Positions 7,607-17,226 of a stretch of DNA of 64,000 nt are shown here, piece by piece (position 1 is the stretch's first letter; each line of letters begins with the position of its first letter). Source of the stretch: Pelagibacterium sp. 26DY04. GTDB taxonomy: Bacteria > Pseudomonadota > Alphaproteobacteria > Rhizobiales > Devosiaceae. Location of the stretch: contig NZ_CP101731.1 in assembly GCF_031202305.1 (NCBI RefSeq), positions 1,860,001-1,924,000 of the forward strand. The letters are read 5' to 3'. Under the pieces are notes generated by a model, which saw nothing but the letters and a program-made list of their open reading frames with translations, was not told where the DNA came from and ran no database searches. The position numbers and the translations under genes are program-made.

Positions 7607-8368
7607 TTATTGCTCGCGCCACTCGCCTTCGCCGCCGACATCGGCAAAGCCCCATTCGGCGACATCGATCTCGTAGTCGGCACGCGAAAGCATGCGGCCG
7701 CGGCAAACCTTCATTTCGGGCAGGGGGAGCTGGCGCTGGGCGTGGAGGCGGTCGAGAAGCTCGTCGAGCAGCCAGGCGGGAATGCGCTCGCGCTCGGTGG
7801 GATAGATCCAGCGGAAGTTGAGAAGGTGGACGAGAAGCACTTCCCAGTGCACTTCCATATAGGCCAGCAGACGCTCCCAATCGATCTCCTCATGGGTTTT
7901 GAGGATGAGGTGAGCGACGTCGGCGCCATCGTAGCGCGTACGGTTCTGGATGAAGCATTTCGACCAGATGAGTTCCGTCGGGGGCACGATCGAGACGCGG
8001 CTGCCGAACAGCTCGATGGTGTGGGCACCCTCGAACCAGGCATCACCCACCGGCATGGTGCCGTTCGAAGACGCAAAGATCACGTCAAAGAAATGTTCGC
8101 CTTTGCAGACCTTGCCGAGCCAGCGGTCGTCCTCGATGCGGATCGAAAAGCCCAGCTCACGGAAATGGGAGAGGATACGGGTGTAGTCCCCCGCCTTGCA
8201 GAAGATGTCGAGATCCTTGGTCTGGCGGGTGATGCCGGTATAGGCGCTCACGGCATAGGTGCCGCTCACCAGAAAAGGGCACTCCAGTTCGAGCAATTGG
8301 CGAAGAGCATGGGTGTAGAACGCTTCGGCGTCGGGATTGACGAGAGTGGGTGATGCCTTTGCATCCAT
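7607..8368 (-). CDS. Nucleotidyltransferase-fold protein paired with the metallophosphoesterase
   Basis: A 253-residue protein from the ATG at 8368. The N-terminal third has the nucleotidyltransferase pattern: a SGT turn (35-37) followed by the metal-binding Asp52-Leu-Asp54 in TKDLDIF, then FDVIFAS, which supplies a possible third acidic residue. This resembles the uncharacterised nucleotidyltransferase families (AbiEii/DUF1814-like and NTP_transf_5). The remainder is mostly helical and Trp-rich. Substrate and acceptor are unknown. It heads a two-gene unit whose second member is a metallophosphoesterase. A toxin-like or regulatory role cannot be excluded, but its place beside glnA argues for a resident gene. 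Confidence 0.8.
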   Translation of the reverse strand: MDAKASPTLVNPDAEAFYTHALRQLLELECPFLVSGTYAVSAYTGITRQTKDLDIFCKAGDYTRILSHFRELGFSIRIEDDRWLGKVCKGEHFFDVIFASSNGTMPVGDAWFEGAHTIELFGSRVSIVPPTELIWSKCFIQNRTRYDGADVAHLILKTHEEIDWERLLAYMEVHWEVLLVHLLNFRWIYPTERERIPAWLLDELLDRLHAQRQLPLPEMKVCRGRMLSRADYEIDVAEWGFADVGGEGEWREQ

Positions 8369-8454
8369 TTGGCGGCTCGATCCATCGAGTGGTTTGGTGT
8401 TGCCAGAGCCAAACGGAGAGCAGTGGAAGGACGTTCCACCGCCAAACGCATGCC

Positions 8455-8487
8455 GCAAAAAGAAAAAGGGCCCCGTGCGGGGCCCTT
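8455..8487 (-). terminator. Rho-independent terminator of glnA
   Basis: On the reverse strand a GGGCCCCG/CGGGGCCC stem with a 2-base loop is followed by TTTTTCTTTTT. It lies 22 bases past the glnA stop. Confidence 0.92.
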
Positions 8488-8508
8488 CCTCGTTCGATAA
8501 GCCGAAGC

Positions 8509-9918
8509 TTATGCCGAATAGTACATCTCGTATTCGACCGGATGCGGGGTGTGCTCGAACTTGATGACTTCTTCCATCTTGAGCGCGATGTAGGCGTCGA
8601 TGAAATCGTCGTCCATCACGCCGCCAGCCTTCAAGAAATCGCGGTCCTTGTCGAGGCTGTCCAGCGCTTCACGCAGCGAGGCGGAGACGGTCGGGATATC
8701 CTTGAGCTCTTCCTTGGGCAGTTCGTAGAGATCCTTGTCCATCGGGTCGCCCGGGTGGATCTTGTTCTTGATGCCGTCCAGGCCAGCCATCAGCAGAGCG
8801 GTGAAGGCGAGGTAGGGATTGGCGAGCGGATCGGGGAAGCGAACCTCGACGCGCTTGGACTTCGGCGACTGGCCGAAGGGAATACGGCAGGAGGCCGAGC
8901 GGTTGCGGGCCGAATAGGCCAGCAGCACGGGCGCTTCGAAGCCGGGGACCAGGCGCTTGTAGGAGTTTGTGGTCGGGTTGGTGAAGGCGTTGATGGCCTT
9001 GGCATGCTTGATGACGCCGCCGATGTAGAACAGGCAGGTTTCAGACAGACCCGCATAGCCGTCGCCGGCGAAGAGCGGCTGACCGTCCTTCCAGATCGAC
9101 TGGTGGCAGTGCATGCCCGAGCCGTTGTCGCCATAGACGGGCTTGGGCATGAAAGTCGCGGTCTTGCCATAGGCCTGGGCGACCTGATGGACGCCATACT
9201 TATAGAGCAGGACCTGATCGGCCGACTTGATCATCGGGGCGAACTTGATGCCGAGCTCGTGCTGGGCCGACGCCACTTCGTGGTGGTGCTTTTCAACGGT
9301 GACGCCCATGGCGGCCAGCGCTTCGAGCATCTCGCCGCGGATATCCTGGGCGCTGTCGAGCGGAGGAACCGGGAAATAGCCCTTCTTCAGACCGATGTGG
9401 TGGCCGGTGTTGCCGCCCTCGTAATCGGCATTCGAATTGGCCATCAGCTCGCCGGCGTCGACCGCAAAGCCCACATTGTAGGTGGTGGTCGAATACTTCA
9501 CGTCGTCAAAGAGGAAGAATTCTGGTTCCGGGCCGAAGACGACGGAATCACCGATGCCGGAGGTCGCGACATAGGCCTCGGCCTTCTTGGCGATCGAGCG
9601 CGGGTCGCGGTTGTAGGGCTGATAGGTGGCGGGCTCGAGAATGTCGCAGTTCACGCACAGGGTGGGCGCCGAGAAGAACGGATCGACATAGGCGGAATCG
9701 TTGTCGGGCATGAGCACCATGTCGGACTCGTTGATTGCCTTCCAGCCGGCAATCGAGGAACCGTCAAACATTACGCCTTCTTCGAACATGTCGGCATCGA
9801 CGACCGAGGCGTCCATGGTGACGTGCTGAAGCTTGCCGCGCATGTCGGTGAAACGAAGGTCGACATATTTGATGCCTTCGTCCTTGATCTTCTTCATCAG
9901 ATCGTTTGCTGAGCTCAT
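8509..9918 (-). CDS. glnA: Type I glutamine synthetase
   Basis: Makes glutamine from glutamate, ammonia and ATP in the cytoplasm; the central ammonium-assimilation enzyme. The 469-residue length and sequence fit GSI-beta. The N-terminal beta-grasp includes [13 protein letters not shown], and the catalytic part has [27 protein letters not shown] and NRSASCRIP. Tyr398 lies in DLYELP, the adenylylation loop, so activity is probably controlled by GlnE. A good GGGGATC ribosome site precedes the ATG. It follows glnB by 86 bases on the same strand, so it is probably transcribed from the NtrC/sigma-54 promoter ahead of glnB, perhaps with its own promoter in the gap. Confidence 0.97.
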   Translation of the reverse strand: MSSANDLMKKIKDEGIKYVDLRFTDMRGKLQHVTMDASVVDADMFEEGVMFDGSSIAGWKAINESDMVLMPDNDSAYVDPFFSAPTLCVNCDILEPATYQPYNRDPRSIAKKAEAYVATSGIGDSVVFGPEPEFFLFDDVKYSTTTYNVGFAVDAGELMANSNADYEGGNTGHHIGLKKGYFPVPPLDSAQDIRGEMLEALAAMGVTVEKHHHEVASAQHELGIKFAPMIKSADQVLLYKYGVHQVAQAYGKTATFMPKPVYGDNGSGMHCHQSIWKDGQPLFAGDGYAGLSETCLFYIGGVIKHAKAINAFTNPTTNSYKRLVPGFEAPVLLAYSARNRSASCRIPFGQSPKSKRVEVRFPDPLANPYLAFTALLMAGLDGIKNKIHPGDPMDKDLYELPKEELKDIPTVSASLREALDSLDKDRDFLKAGGVMDDDFIDAYIALKMEEVIKFEHTPHPVEYEMYYSA

Positions 9919-10004
9919 AATAGATCCCCAGTTTGAAGTTTGTTGTTTATCGCGCGTTTGTTCGGGAGGAGGTTTCGCGCGCCTGTCTCTAATTGACTAC
10001 GCCC

Positions 10005-10466
<462 letters not shown>

Positions 10467-10489
10467 TCACAATTCGCCGTCGCCTCCTT

Positions 10490-10526
10490 TGCGCAAAAAA
10501 CGGGCAACTTGCACAAACGTTGTGCA
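10490..10526. promoter_or_regulatory. Two tandem NtrC binding sites
   Basis: TGCACAAACGTTGTGCA at 10510-10526 is a 17-base dyad with 7-base perfect arms, like the NtrC consensus TGCAC-N7-GTGCA. A weaker 17-base relative (TGCGC-N7-GGGCA) sits at 10490-10506, with centres 20 bases apart. Relative to the sigma-54 promoter they lie at about -120 and -140, the normal range for NtrC enhancers. Confidence 0.75.
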
Positions 10527-10625
10527 GATGAGTTGGCGCTGCGTTGCGGCAAATGACTAAGAAGGCGGCAGAGGCGGAAACCTCAGGGCCACCCCACGCC
10601 GGGCAGGGTGGTTTTCAATCAAGCT

Positions 10626-10654
10626 TTGACTGGAAAGGGAAGTTGGGCTAGGAC
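10626..10654 (+). promoter_or_regulatory. Sigma-70-type promoter of tRNA-Leu
   Basis: TTGACT at 10626-10631 and TAGGAC at 10649-10654 with 17 bases between, ending 34 bases before the mature tRNA. The tRNA-Val and tRNA-Asp genes in this window have the same kind of TTGAC(G/T)-N17-TA promoter. Confidence 0.55.
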
Positions 10655-10688
10655 GCGTGCCAACTCGGCGCCCGGCGTACGAGATCAC

Positions 10689-10773
10689 GCGGGTGTGGCG
10701 GAACTGGCAGACGCACTGGATTTAGGTTCCAGCGCCGCAAGGCGTGGAGGTTCGACTCCTCTCACCCGCACCA
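10689..10773 (+). tRNA. tRNA-Leu (anticodon TAG)
   Basis: An 85-base class II tRNA. The acceptor stem GCGGGTG pairs with CACCCGC, and CCA is encoded. The anticodon stem CTGGA/TCCAG encloses loop TTTAGGT with anticodon TAG, reading CUA and, by wobble, other CUN codons. A long variable arm (GCGCCGCAAGGCGT region) and the T loop GGTTCGACT are present. Trigger factor follows 46 bases later. Confidence 0.96.
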
Positions 10774-10819
10774 CTATCGCCGGCCAACCTCGAATATTCA
10801 AAGACGGGATCGAACAGAA

Positions 10820-12208
10820 ATGAATGTGACTGAAACTCTGAACGAAGGGCTGCGCCGCAAGCTCGATGTGACCATTCCGGCGACGGTGCTCGCATCCAAG
10901 CTCGACGAAAAGCTCGACGAGGTTCGGGGCAAGGTTCAGCTCAAGGGCTTCCGGCCTGGCAAGGTGCCGACCGCGCACCTCAAGAAGGTCTATGGCCGTT
11001 CGCTGATGAGCGAAGTGCTCCAGGATTCGATCAACGACACCGTCAACAAGACGCTCGAGGAACGTTCGGAAAAGGCCGCCAGCCAGCCCGAGATCGACCT
11101 GTCCGAGGACCAGGCGGTGATCAACCGCGTGCTCGATGGCGAAGGCGATCTGCAGTTTTCGGTGAGCTACGAAGTGCTGCCGCCTGTCGAGCTGATGGAT
11201 TTCTCCACCATCAAGCTCGAGCGTCCGGTGGTCGAGGTGACCGAGAAGGACATCGACGAGGAAGTCGAGAAGTTCTTCAAGCAGAACCGCGGTTATGAGG
11301 ACAAGGGTGACGAAGGCATCGTCGAAAATGGCGACCGCGTGGGTCTTTCCTTCGTCGGCAAGATCGATGGCGAGCCGTTCGAAGGCGGTTCTGCGGACCA
11401 CACCCACCTGGTCGTGGGATCGGGCCAGTTCATCCCCGGTTTCGAAGAAGCTCTGATCGGCATCAAGAAAGGCGAGGAAAAGACCATCAAGGTCACCTTC
11501 CCCGATGACTACCAGAACGAAGAGCTGGCCGGAAAGAAGGCCGAGTTCGACGTCAAGATGCTGCATGTCGACGGACCCAAGGCCGATGTCGAGCTCAATG
11601 ATGAGTTCGCCAAGACGCTCGGGCTTGAAGACCTCGCCGCTCTCAAGAAGGCGATCGGCGACCAGATCGAGGCGCAGAACAAGAACCTCTCCCAGCAGCG
11701 GCTGAAGCGCCTGGTGCTCGATGCGCTGGATGAAGGCCACAAGTTCGACGTGCCCGAAAAGCTCGTCGAGGCGGAGTTCAACGCCATCTGGAACCGCGTG
11801 AAGCACGAGGTGGAGCACCACGGCAAGACCTTCGAATCCGAAGGCACCACCGAGGAGAAGGCCCGCGAGGACTACCAGAAGATCGCCGAGCGCCGCGTGC
11901 GCCTGGGGCTGGTGGTTGCCGAGATCGGCAATGTTAACGATGTGACGGTGACCGACGAAGAGCATCAGCAGGCGCTGATCGCCGAGGTCCGCCGCTTCCC
12001 CGGCCAGGAACAGCAGGTCTACGACTACTACCGCAAGAACCCCAATGCGCTGGCAAGCCTGCGGGCGCCGATCTTTGAGAACAAGGTTGTCGATTTCGTG
12101 GTGGAAAAGGCCGATGTCACCGACAAGCCGATCGGCCGCGAAGAACTGGTGAAGCTGGTTCGCGAGGGCGAGGACAGCTTCGACATCGACAACGATCACG
12201 AGCACTAG
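10820..12208 (+). CDS. tig: Trigger factor, ribosome-associated chaperone and peptidyl-prolyl isomerase
   Basis: A 462-residue cytoplasmic chaperone. The ribosome-binding N domain is at about 1-115, with the signature GFRPGKVP (45-52). The FKBP-type isomerase domain is at about 150-245 (GDRVGLSFVGKIDGEPFEGG, VVGSGQFIPGFEEALIG). The remaining residues form the helical C-terminal arms. It meets nascent chains at the exit tunnel. It lies upstream of clpP-clpX in the same direction, as in many bacteria, but here the nnr gene, an opposed DUF3817 gene and a small unknown gene intervene. Confidence 0.97.
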   Translation: MNVTETLNEGLRRKLDVTIPATVLASKLDEKLDEVRGKVQLKGFRPGKVPTAHLKKVYGRSLMSEVLQDSINDTVNKTLEERSEKAASQPEIDLSEDQAVINRVLDGEGDLQFSVSYEVLPPVELMDFSTIKLERPVVEVTEKDIDEEVEKFFKQNRGYEDKGDEGIVENGDRVGLSFVGKIDGEPFEGGSADHTHLVVGSGQFIPGFEEALIGIKKGEEKTIKVTFPDDYQNEELAGKKAEFDVKMLHVDGPKADVELNDEFAKTLGLEDLAALKKAIGDQIEAQNKNLSQQRLKRLVLDALDEGHKFDVPEKLVEAEFNAIWNRVKHEVEHHGKTFESEGTTEEKAREDYQKIAERRVRLGLVVAEIGNVNDVTVTDEEHQQALIAEVRRFPGQEQQVYDYYRKNPNALASLRAPIFENKVVDFVVEKADVTDKPIGREELVKLVREGEDSFDIDNDHEH

Positions 12209-12230
12209 GCTCGCACGTTTGTTGGGTTTG

Positions 12231-12254
12231 AAAAGGGGCCGCGAGGCCCCTTTT
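12231..12254 (+). terminator. Rho-independent terminator of tig
   Basis: AAAAGGGGCC and GGCCCCTTTT form a 10-bp stem with loop GCGA, 22 bases after the tig stop. Its symmetric A and T runs make it usable on both strands. Confidence 0.9.
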
Positions 12255-12482
12255 GGTTGCGGGGCGCCGAGGATGAAGCGACGTGTGGCGTTTCTTCCGA
12301 TGCAACGCTGGATTTCGGGAACAAGAATGACGGTTGGAGGTGGTCGGCTGCAGCCAAGCCACCGCTGTTGCTTGCGATCACGGCCACGTTATCGACACAG
12401 ACATGATTTCAAACGGGCTCCGCAACGCTTGCGGGGTCCGCTTCGTTTAGGGGAGCCCTATCAGCTTCGGAGTTCCTTTCGC

Positions 12483-13952
12483 GTGCAGGACCTGCTTACT
12501 CCAAAACAGATGGCCCTGGCCGACAAGCTCGCTGTCGAAAACGGCGTGGCGTCGATGACGCTAATGGAGAATGCGGGGCAGGCGGTCGCTTATGAGGTCA
12601 GCCAGCGGTTTCCGCTTCAGCCGGTGCTCGTGCTCTGCGGGCCGGGGAACAATGGCGGAGATGGTTTCGTGGTCGCGCGCCTGCTCTCGGAGCGCGGATG
12701 GCCGGTGCGGTTGGGGCTGACCTGCGCCAAGGGTGAGCTCAAGGGCGACGCGGCGATGATGGCGCGGATGTGGGGCGGGAGCATCGAAAAAGCGCAGCCT
12801 CAGATGTGTTCCGACTTCGGGATCATCGTCGATGCGCTGCTCGGCGGCGGATTGTCGCGGGACGTCGACGAGGAGATGGCCGGACTGGTGGAGGCCATCA
12901 ATGCCAGTGGAGCGCAGGTGATCGCCGTCGATATTCCGACAGGGGTGGATGGCGAGAGCGGCGAGATCCGCGGCGTGGCGGTCAAGGCGAACCTGACGGT
13001 GACGTTCTTCCGGCACAAGCCCGGACATCTGCTCGAACCGGGGGGCGGGCTGTGCGGGGAGGTATTGCTGGCCGATATCGGTATTCCCGATGCGGTGCTG
13101 GCGGAGATAGACGTCAAGCTCTTTGAGAACGATCCCCGACTATGGCGATTGCCGGTGCGTGAAACCGCCGGGCACAAATTCGATGCGGGACATTGCGTGG
13201 TGGTGTCGGGAGACGCGCTGCACACCGGAGCGACGCGGCTTTCCGCCATGGGCGCGGCGCGGATCGGGGCGGGGCTGGTAACGCTGGCCGGCGAACGCGA
13301 GGCGTTGATGGTGCATGCGGCGCATGTCACCGCGATTATGCTGGCCGAGGCGGCGGACGCGGAAGAACTCGCTGAACTGTTGGAAGATGTCCGCAAGAAC
13401 GTCGTCGTGATGGGGCCGGGGATGGGAGTCGACGTCCGGACGCGGGCGATGGTGCTGGCCGCGCTGGAAAGTGGGGCACGGTTGGTGCTGGACGCGGACG
13501 CGATGACGAGCTTCGAGGGCGAGTCCGAGACGCTGTTCAAGGCGATCGGCAGGCGCGAGCCGGGATCGGTGGTGCTGACGCCGCATATGGGGGAATTCAA
13601 GCGATTGTTCGGGGAAATCCAGGGCGCCAAGACCGAAAAGGCGACAGCGGCGGCTGAACGCTCGGGTGCGGTCGTGCTGCTCAAGGGCTCCGATACCGTT
13701 ATCGCCCATCCTGAGGGGCGAGCGGTGATCAATACGACGGGGACGCCGCTGCTGGCGACGGCGGGGGCGGGCGACGTGCTGGCAGGGCTGATCGGAGGAT
13801 TGCTGGCCCAGGGGATGGACACGCTCGGAGCTGCATGCGCGAGCGCTTATATTCACGGGCGAGCGGCCACGGCGTTCGGCAAGCGCGGCATGGTAGCCGA
13901 GGATCTGCCGGGGATGGTGCCGGTGGTGCTGGACGATATCGCGCTTTATTAG
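12483..13952 (+). CDS. nnr: Bifunctional NAD(P)HX epimerase / ADP-dependent NAD(P)HX dehydratase
   Basis: Repairs hydrated NADH and NADPH. I start it at the GTG at 12483, because the family begins close to this point (LLTPKQMALADKLA); the open frame extends 88 codons further up through the tig terminator and is not protein-like. From GTG it has 489 residues, the usual length. The epimerase (YjeF N) domain is at about 1-205, with GPGNNGGDG at 53-61. The dehydratase domain follows, with TPHMGEFKRLFG and, near the C terminus, NTTGTPLLATAGAGDVLAG, the nucleotide-binding signature. The ribosome site is modest (GGAG at about -14). Confidence 0.92.
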   Translation: MQDLLTPKQMALADKLAVENGVASMTLMENAGQAVAYEVSQRFPLQPVLVLCGPGNNGGDGFVVARLLSERGWPVRLGLTCAKGELKGDAAMMARMWGGSIEKAQPQMCSDFGIIVDALLGGGLSRDVDEEMAGLVEAINASGAQVIAVDIPTGVDGESGEIRGVAVKANLTVTFFRHKPGHLLEPGGGLCGEVLLADIGIPDAVLAEIDVKLFENDPRLWRLPVRETAGHKFDAGHCVVVSGDALHTGATRLSAMGAARIGAGLVTLAGEREALMVHAAHVTAIMLAEAADAEELAELLEDVRKNVVVMGPGMGVDVRTRAMVLAALESGARLVLDADAMTSFEGESETLFKAIGRREPGSVVLTPHMGEFKRLFGEIQGAKTEKATAAAERSGAVVLLKGSDTVIAHPEGRAVINTTGTPLLATAGAGDVLAGLIGGLLAQGMDTLGAACASAYIHGRAATAFGKRGMVAEDLPGMVPVVLDDIALY

Positions 13953-14003
13953 GCGGGGCTTATTCTCGGCAATCCTCGGGCCGAGCCCGAGGGGAGAGCT
14001 CCG

Positions 14004-14022
14004 AAAAGGCCGCATTGCGGCC
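14004..14022 (-). terminator. Terminator of the DUF3817 gene
   Basis: On the reverse strand GGCCGC, loop AAT, GCGGCC is followed by TTTT. The stem begins immediately after the stop codon at 14025-14027. Confidence 0.75.
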
Positions 14023-14024
14023 GC

Positions 14025-14327
14025 TTATGCGCTGGCGAGCTCGAGTTCGGCCTGCTTGCGCTTGAGGAAGGGGTCGTTGAGGAAGGTGCCGAAGGGGAAG
14101 AAAGAGGCGATCGTCGTCCGGGCCCATTCGAGCGGAGTGAAGCCTTTGCCCCAAAGCGCGGCAATCATAGCCACGATGTAGGCGATGAAGGCCCAGCCAT
14201 GGATCATCCCCACCGGCGGCACGAGGCCGGGGGTGTCGAACCAGTATTTCAGGGGCATGGCGACGAGGAACAGCGCCAGGGTGGTTACGCCCTCGATAAG
14301 GGTGATGATGCGGAAGATTTTGAACAT
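14025..14327 (-). CDS. DUF3817 integral membrane protein
   Basis: A 100-residue inner-membrane protein with three likely membrane segments (about 5-24, 37-60 and 64-80), with the family pattern IRIITLIEGVTTLALFLVAMP, PPVGMIHGWAF and a basic C-terminal tail (LKRKQAE). DUF3817 proteins resemble YdzA-like small membrane proteins of unknown role. It is opposed to its neighbours and is probably monocistronic. The start has an AGAGAG ribosome site. Confidence 0.88.
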   Translation of the reverse strand: MFKIFRIITLIEGVTTLALFLVAMPLKYWFDTPGLVPPVGMIHGWAFIAYIVAMIAALWGKGFTPLEWARTTIASFFPFGTFLNDPFLKRKQAELELASA

Positions 14328-14604
14328 GAAACTCTCTGCTTAAAATCAAGGCGCTAAACGATATTCAGCGCGCGGCGGTATGGCTGGTTTCCGGGATCAA
14401 GCCAGGCTCGGCTTGCGGCACACCTGTACCAAAATCCAACCATGAACGGTCTGTCAGCGTGACCGGTCGTCGCGGTTACTGCCTATTTGAAGACTGACAT
14501 TGAGCGGCTGGCGTAAAGCTGCGACAGCGCAAACTGGCCATGCCCCCCGCCTTGCCATGGCCGGAAATTTCGTTAGGGAGAGGCAGATCAATAAGGAGAG
14601 CATC

Positions 14605-14832
14605 GTGAGCGACCTTACCGTTTCCCAGGCGATCGACGCCATCTACGCCTCGATCAAGAACGACAATGAAGAGCTCGACGCCCATGTCGCGACCCTCAAG
14701 GCCGCCATGGCGCGCGAAGGGGTCAAGGAAGCCGTGTTCGAAACCGCAAAGCTCGCCCAGCCCAACCGGCAGGGGCGCAAGCTCATGCAGTCGTATTTCC
14801 GCAAAAAGGGCGTGGCCATCAGCTTTGAGTGA
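14605..14832 (+). CDS. Small helical protein of unknown function upstream of clpP
   Basis: I start it at the GTG at 14605, since a perfect AAGGAG (14593-14598) lies 6 bases before it; the longer frame upstream looks non-coding. The 75-residue product is predicted helical and charged, with a basic C-terminal part (QPNRQGRKLMQSYFRKKG). I do not recognise a family. The third-base pattern (GC-rich) is like its neighbours, which supports coding. It lies 159 bases before clpP in the same direction. A promoter match for clpP lies between, so co-transcription is not certain. Confidence 0.6.
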   Translation: MSDLTVSQAIDAIYASIKNDNEELDAHVATLKAAMAREGVKEAVFETAKLAQPNRQGRKLMQSYFRKKGVAISFE

Positions 14833-14884
14833 ACCGGGCTGGGCATTAAGCATGCGTCATAATTGGGCCACTGTGAGGCTTGCT

Positions 14885-14916
14885 ATTGAAGTCGAACAGC
14901 GCCAAGCCTATGTGAC
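14885..14916 (+). promoter_or_regulatory. Candidate heat-shock (RpoH) promoter of clpP
   Basis: ATTG at 14885-14888 and CCTATGTGAC at 14907-14916, 18 bases apart, approach the alphaproteobacterial RpoH pattern CTTG-N17-CYTATNTNNG, with mismatches at the first and last positions and one extra spacer base. ClpP is a usual RpoH target. Confidence 0.4.
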
Positions 14917-14991
14917 TTTTACCAGCCCTTAAGCAGCGTTCGCCTGCAATCTGGCGACATGCCGAATCTTTCCCCGGGGGAGTTACCCAAT

Positions 14992-15621
14992 ATGCGAGAT
15001 CCCGTCGATCTTTACATGAACACGCTCGTGCCGATGGTGGTCGAGCAGTCCAATCGCGGCGAGCGAGCCTTCGACATCTATTCGCGCCTGCTGCGCGAGC
15101 GCATCATTTTCGTGACGGGCGTCGTCGAGGACAATATGGCCTCGGTGATCGTGGCGCAGCTCTTGTTCCTTGAATCGGAGAACCCGAAAAAGGAAATCGC
15201 GATGTACATCAATTCGCCCGGCGGGGTGGTGACGGCAGGGCTGTCGATCTACGACACCATGCAGTTCATCCGGCCCAAGGTGCAGACCCTGTGTCTGGGG
15301 CAAGCGGCTTCCATGGGCTCGCTGCTTTTGACTGCCGGCGAAAAAGACATGCGCGGCTGCCTGCCGAACGCCCGTGTCATGGTTCACCAGCCTTCGGGCG
15401 GTTACCAGGGTCAGGTGACCGACATCATGATTCACGCTCGCGAAGCGGAGAATCTGAAGCGCCGGCTCAATGAAATCTACGTGAAGCACACCGGCATGGA
15501 GTACCAGCAGGTGGAAGACCTTCTCGAGCGCGACAAGTTCCTCAGCCCTGAAGAAGCCAAGGAACTCGGCCTTATCGACCACGTTCACGAGAAGCGGGCA
15601 CTGCCCGAAGGCGGAGCATAA
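14992..15621 (+). CDS. clpP: ATP-dependent Clp protease proteolytic subunit
   Basis: The serine peptidase that forms the double-heptamer chamber for ClpX and ClpA. I choose the second ATG (14992), because GGGGGAG lies just before it and the family normally starts MRDPV; this gives 209 residues. The catalytic triad is visible: Ser107 (QAASMG), His132 (VMVHQP) and Asp181 (ERDKF), with the same spacing as in E. coli ClpP. It is followed 172 bases later by clpX in the same direction. Confidence 0.97.
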   Translation: MRDPVDLYMNTLVPMVVEQSNRGERAFDIYSRLLRERIIFVTGVVEDNMASVIVAQLLFLESENPKKEIAMYINSPGGVVTAGLSIYDTMQFIRPKVQTLCLGQAASMGSLLLTAGEKDMRGCLPNARVMVHQPSGGYQGQVTDIMIHAREAENLKRRLNEIYVKHTGMEYQQVEDLLERDKFLSPEEAKELGLIDHVHEKRALPEGGA

Positions 15622-15793
15622 GTCTCGCCCTATATAAAACTGGTGGCGGGCGCCAAGAATGCGCCCGTGCCGATTGCGCCCCGGCTTATCGATCTTTATG
15701 GTCGGAGTGACAAATTGTTCATGTGTCGTCGGCTAGCGTTGTAGGTCGGCGAAACGAATACTCAAGCGTTTGCAACGCTTCCGGAGTTGCTAG

Positions 15794-17071
15794 ATGTCCA
15801 AGGAAAATTCGAGCGGAGAATCCTCAAAGAACACGCTGTACTGCTCGTTCTGCGGGAAATCCCAACACGAAGTCCGCAAGCTGATCGCCGGACCCACCGT
15901 ATTCATCTGCGATGAATGCGTGGAATTGTGCATGGACATCATCCGCGAGGAATCGAAAACCTCGATGGTCAAGTCCGCAGATGGCGTGCCGAGCCCGGCC
16001 GATATCTGCAAAGTGCTCGACGATTACGTGATCGGCCAGCGGCGTGCCAAGCGCGTGCTGTCCGTTGCGGTTCACAACCACTATAAGCGCCTGCACCATG
16101 CGACCAAAAACCAAGATGTGGAGCTTTCTAAATCCAACATCCTGCTGATCGGTCCGACCGGCTGCGGCAAGACGCTGCTGGCCCAGACGCTGGCGCGCAT
16201 TCTCGACGTGCCCTTCACCATGGCCGATGCCACCACGCTGACCGAAGCCGGTTATGTGGGTGAAGATGTCGAGAACATCATTCTGAAGCTTCTGCAGGCT
16301 GCCGACTACAATGTCGACAAGGCCCAGCGCGGCATCGTCTATATCGACGAAGTCGATAAGATCTCGCGTAAATCCGACAACCCCTCGATCACCCGTGACG
16401 TTTCGGGCGAGGGCGTGCAGCAGGCGCTTCTCAAGATCATGGAAGGCACCGTGGCTTCCGTGCCGCCACAGGGCGGACGCAAGCATCCGCAGCAGGAATT
16501 TCTGCAGGTGGACACGACCAACATCCTGTTCATATGCGGCGGCGCGTTCGCCGGGCTCGAAAAGGTCATCGCGGCGCGCGGCGAGGGGTCTTCGATCGGC
16601 TTTACGGCTGCCGTCAAGGACCCGCAGGATCGCCGCGTAGGGGACGTTCTGGCCGAGGTCGAGCCCGAGGATATGGTTCGGTTCGGACTGATCCCTGAGT
16701 TCATTGGCCGTCTGCCCGTGATCGCGACGCTCGAGGACTTGGATGAGGATGCGCTGGTGCAAATCCTGTCCGAGCCCAAAAATGCGCTGGTGCGCCAGTA
16801 TCAGCGGCTGTTTGAGATGGAAGACGTGGAACTGACCTTCCACGAGGACGCGCTCAAGGCCATTGCGCGGCAGGCCATTGCCCGCAAGACCGGTGCGCGC
16901 GGCCTGCGCTCGATCATGGAAGCAATCCTGCTCGACACCATGTACGATTTGCCTTCGCTCGAAGGTGTCGAGGAAGTGGTGATTAGCCAGGAAGTCGTCG
17001 AGAACAAAGACGTACGGCCGCTCTATATCTACGCCGAGCGCGCCAAGGAAGACATGAAGTCCGGCGCTTGA
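15794..17071 (+). CDS. clpX: ATP-dependent Clp protease ATP-binding subunit ClpX
   Basis: AAA+ unfoldase that feeds tagged substrates to ClpP; in alphaproteobacteria it also degrades cell-cycle regulators. The 425 residues start with the C4 zinc-binding domain (Cys17, Cys20, Cys39, Cys42). Walker A is GPTGCGKT (120-127) and Walker B is VYIDE (182-186), with the AAA+ sensor regions after. The 172-base gap from clpP holds an internal hairpin (15648-15666) without a T run, so clpX may be read from clpP transcripts as well as from its own promoter. Confidence 0.98.
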   Translation: MSKENSSGESSKNTLYCSFCGKSQHEVRKLIAGPTVFICDECVELCMDIIREESKTSMVKSADGVPSPADICKVLDDYVIGQRRAKRVLSVAVHNHYKRLHHATKNQDVELSKSNILLIGPTGCGKTLLAQTLARILDVPFTMADATTLTEAGYVGEDVENIILKLLQAADYNVDKAQRGIVYIDEVDKISRKSDNPSITRDVSGEGVQQALLKIMEGTVASVPPQGGRKHPQQEFLQVDTTNILFICGGAFAGLEKVIAARGEGSSIGFTAAVKDPQDRRVGDVLAEVEPEDMVRFGLIPEFIGRLPVIATLEDLDEDALVQILSEPKNALVRQYQRLFEMEDVELTFHEDALKAIARQAIARKTGARGLRSIMEAILLDTMYDLPSLEGVEEVVISQEVVENKDVRPLYIYAERAKEDMKSGA

Positions 17072-17096
17072 TCCAGTGCCAAGCGACTGAAATGAC

Positions 17097-17126
17097 GGGT
17101 CCGGACCGAAAGGTTCGGACCCTTTT
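17097..17126 (+). terminator. Rho-independent terminator of clpX
   Basis: An 11-bp stem (GGGTCCGGACC with GGTTCGGACCC, one G-T pair) with a GAAA tetraloop is followed by TTTT. Confidence 0.92.
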
Positions 17127-17226
17127 CGTTTCCAGAGACGGAATTTGGCTTCGCGGCGGTTTTCCCGATCGGTAAAGCCGATTATTGTCCCTGAATGATC
17201 AAGCGCTGATGATTTAGGGGACGGAC

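Noticed and set aside
8350..9912. A 520-codon open frame antisense to glnA
   Set aside because: It mirrors glnA codons in a GC-rich gene with strong third-base bias, has no domain and no ribosome site, and glnA is certain.
10685..12205. A 506-codon frame antisense to tig and the tRNA-Leu gene
   Set aside because: Same cause; it even runs through the tRNA and gives a repetitive His/Leu/Val composition.
12417..12437. A hairpin (CCGCAA and TTGCGG) upstream of nnr as a riboswitch or attenuator
   Set aside because: Short stem and no T run, conserved riboswitch core or start-codon masking that I can recognise.
12219..12482. An 88-codon extension of nnr up to the tig terminator
   Set aside because: It begins inside the tig terminator hairpin, has a Cys/Arg-rich composition, and the family start is at 12483.
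15648..15666. Terminator between clpP and clpX
   Set aside because: GGGCGC and GCGCCC form a hairpin, but no T tract follows, so I do not call termination there.
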